Below, in pieces: positions 62,417 through 64,000 of a stretch of 64,000 nucleotides of DNA. The first letter of the stretch is position 1. Each line of letters starts with the position of its first letter. Below the pieces are notes generated by a model. It was given only the letters and a program-made list of their open reading frames with translations. It made no database searches and had not been told where the DNA came from. The stretch covers positions 1-64,000 of the forward strand of contig NZ_ATHL01000054.1 in the NCBI RefSeq assembly GCF_000445125.1, in the 5' to 3' direction. Position numbers and translations under genes: made by a program. This stretch comes from Novosphingobium lindaniclasticum LE124 (lineage in GTDB: Bacteria; Pseudomonadota; Alphaproteobacteria; Sphingomonadales; Sphingomonadaceae).

Positions 62417-64000
62417 TCAGGGGCGTTCGATCCCCGGAGCCGGAAGCTGGTTCTCGTTGACCTCGACTTCCCCACCTTCGTTTCCGGCAACACCGTCGAA
62501 GAAGCGGGCGATGGCATCTTCCAGTTCGGCGATCGCGAAAGGCTGGCCGCTCGTCTTGTTCAGCGATACCGCATCGACGAGATAGCGATCCCGCAGCAGG
62601 GTCTTGAGCTGGCCGGTATTCATCTCCGGCACGAGCACATGCTCGAATTCCGCCAGCAAGGTGCCAAGGTTGGGTGGCAGCGGCCAGACATGCCGGACAT
62701 GAAGGTGGCTGACGGCCAGACCCTTGGTGCGGGCTCGGCGCACGGCCTGATGGATCGGTCCGAAGGTCGACCCCCAGCCGACCACCAGCAGTGATCCGCT
62801 GTCCTCTCCCAGGCAGATGTCCTGCGGCGGAATGGCGCTTGCAATACCGTCTATCCTGGCCTTGCGAGCGTCGGTCTGGGCCTGGTGCACGTCCGGAGCA
62901 TAGTCGATGTTGCCCGTGTCGAGGGCCTTCTCGATCCCGCCGATGCGGTGCATGAGCCCGGGCGTGCCGGGCCGGATCCACGGCCTAACCCCGCGTTCGT
63001 CGCGCTTGTAGGGCAGTACCCTGTCCACGCCGTTCCGCTCTTCCAGAAAACGGACGGGAAACGCCTCGAACGTCTCGGGATCCGGCACTTGCCACGGCTC
63101 GGAAGCATTGGCGGTGTAGCCATCCGTCAGCAGGATGACGGGCGTCATGAACGCCGTCGCGATCCGGCAGGCCTCGATCGCGCAACGGAAAGCGTCGGCG
63201 GGGGACCGCGCAGCGATCACCGGCAAAGGCGCGTCGCCATTACGGCCATAGACGGCCTGATAAAGGTCCGACTGCTCGGTCTTGGTGGGCAGACCGGTGG
63301 ACGGGCCGCCGCGCTGGGAATTGACGATGACGAGCGGCAATTCCGTCATAACCGCCAGACCCATAGCCTCGCCCTTGAGGGCGATCCCCGGCCCCGACGA
63401 AGAGGTCACGCCGAGCTGCCCCGCGTAGCTTGCGCCGATCGCCGAGCAGATCGCGGCGATCTCGTCCTCGGCCTGGAACGTCGTGACGCCGAATTCCTTC
63501 ATCTTCACCAGGTGATGCAGGATCGCGGAGGCCGGGGTGATGGGATAGCCGCCGAAGAACATCGGCAGTCCCGCCAGTCGGCACCCGGCGACGAGGCCCA
63601 GCGAAATCGCCTCCGCTCCCGTCACCGTGCGATAGAGCCCAGGGGCGCTCGGCACCGGATCGACATGCAATCGCTGCATCGGTCCGGCCAGTTCAGCCGT
63701 CTCACCATAGGCATGTCCGGCATTGAGCGCGGCGATGTTGGCTGCAGCAAGGACGGGATTCTTCGCGAACTTGGCGTTCAGCCAGTCTACCAGGGGTCCA
63801 CGATCGCGATCGAACATCCAGAGCGCCAATCCCAGCGTCCACATGTTCTTGCAGCGCAGCGCCTCCTTGTTGCCGAGGCCGAACGGCTTGACCGCCTCCA
63901 AGGTCAGGGCGGAGATGTCGAAGGCCAGCACATCCCACCGGGCAAGGCTGCCGTCCTCCAACGGACTCTCGGCATATTTCGCTTTCTCCAGGTTGCGCCT
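62417..64000 (-). CDS. korA: 2-oxoacid:ferredoxin oxidoreductase, fused gamma-alpha subunit (5' end outside window)
   Basis: 527 residues are visible and the frame stays open to the window edge. The visible N-terminal part (SALTLEAVKPFGLGNKEALRCKNMWTLGLALWMF) is the gamma domain; the alpha (pyrimidine-binding) domain follows with GGYPITPAS, the SSSGPGIALKGEAMG loop and GGPSTGLPTKTEQSD, and then the transketolase C-like domain. The gamma-alpha fusion is standard for the two-subunit aerobic enzymes. Forms an operon with korB. Confidence 0.92.
   Translation of the reverse strand, partial: RRNLEKAKYAESPLEDGSLARWDVLAFDISALTLEAVKPFGLGNKEALRCKNMWTLGLALWMFDRDRGPLVDWLNAKFAKNPVLAAANIAALNAGHAYGETAELAGPMQRLHVDPVPSAPGLYRTVTGAEAISLGLVAGCRLAGLPMFFGGYPITPASAILHHLVKMKEFGVTTFQAEDEIAAICSAIGASYAGQLGVTSSSGPGIALKGEAMGLAVMTELPLVIVNSQRGGPSTGLPTKTEQSDLYQAVYGRNGDAPLPVIAARSPADAFRCAIEACRIATAFMTPVILLTDGYTANASEPWQVPDPETFEAFPVRFLEERNGVDRVLPYKRDERGVRPWIRPGTPGLMHRIGGIEKALDTGNIDYAPDVHQAQTDARKARIDGIASAIPPQDICLGEDSGSLLVVGWGSTFGPIHQAVRRARTKGLAVSHLHVRHVWPLPPNLGTLLAEFEHVLVPEMNTGQLKTLLRDRYLVDAVSLNKTSGQPFAIAELEDAIARFFDGVAGNEGGEVEVNENQLPAPGIERP

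Overview
The window is GC-rich chromosomal DNA from an alphaproteobacterium, most likely a sphingomonad (Sphingomonadaceae/Erythrobacteraceae, Novosphingobium-like). Reasons: an ATP synthase F0 operon with paired b' and b subunits and no F1 genes nearby, CpdR, a FYDLN zinc-ribbon protein, SapC, a GTTC-N7-GTTC SOS box, GGAAC-N16/17-CGTT (EcfG-type) stress promoters, and an SuhB/alpha-r8-like small RNA. The species cannot be fixed from the sequence alone. No insertion sequence, prophage, CRISPR array or plasmid gene was seen; nearly all genes look like core or lineage-core genes.

Layout. 1-5 kb: partial tRNA-Ala, FYDLN protein, aroA-cmk-rpsA. 5-8.6 kb: gloB, purT and mgtE. 8.8-11.6 kb: atpI-atpB-atpE-atpF'-atpF on the minus strand. 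11.8-15.7 kb: a three-gene ydbH-ynbE-ydbL operon (putative inner-to-outer membrane lipid bridge), transcribed divergently from radC. 15.8-19.6 kb: radC, an NRDE protein, an exo/endonuclease-phosphatase lipoprotein and an alpha/beta hydrolase. 19.9-28.9 kb: purB, lapA, pyrF, a SIMPL protein, a lipoprotein, trpF, a small beta-barrel protein, trpBA and folC. This is a pyrF-trpFBA-folC cluster interrupted by extra genes, with accD absent from its usual place. 28.9-39.7 kb: an AmpG-like transporter, an RluB-type pseudouridine synthase with a very long disordered N-terminus, rsmD, a secreted short-repeat protein, uvrD, a type-B carboxylesterase, a DEAD-box helicase and a secreted four-cysteine protein.

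39.8-47.4 kb: a D-2-hydroxyacid dehydrogenase-type flavoprotein, sapC, a small-RNA gene with its own promoter and terminator, N-formylglutamate amidohydrolase and cpdR, tRNA-Val, icd, an SOS-controlled radical SAM protein and a small membrane protein. 47.4-54 kb: dnaE, an EcfG-controlled pair (94-aa protein plus glutathione peroxidase), and lolD-lolC. 54-64 kb: purF, an SDR enzyme, a PilZ protein, a CFA-type methyltransferase with photolyase, PAP2 phosphatase, a YdjM-like membrane protein, and the beta and (truncated) alpha subunits of a 2-oxoacid:ferredoxin oxidoreductase.

Working together: purine (purT, purB, purF), pyrimidine (pyrF, cmk), aromatic (aroA, trpFBA) and folate (folC) synthesis dominate the metabolic content. 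Envelope biogenesis (ydbH-ynbE-ydbL, lolCD, lapA, cfa, PAP2) and genome maintenance (dnaE, uvrD, radC, phr, radical SAM protein) form the other two themes. The regulatory DNA is the most interesting part. Housekeeping promoters share TTGnCn-N17-TA(A/G)nGG-like elements. Two EcfG promoters were found, one palindromic so that it can drive photolyase and the PAP2 phosphatase in opposite directions. An SOS box lies exactly inside the promoter of the radical SAM gene. Several of these genes appear to be transcribed with almost no 5' leader.
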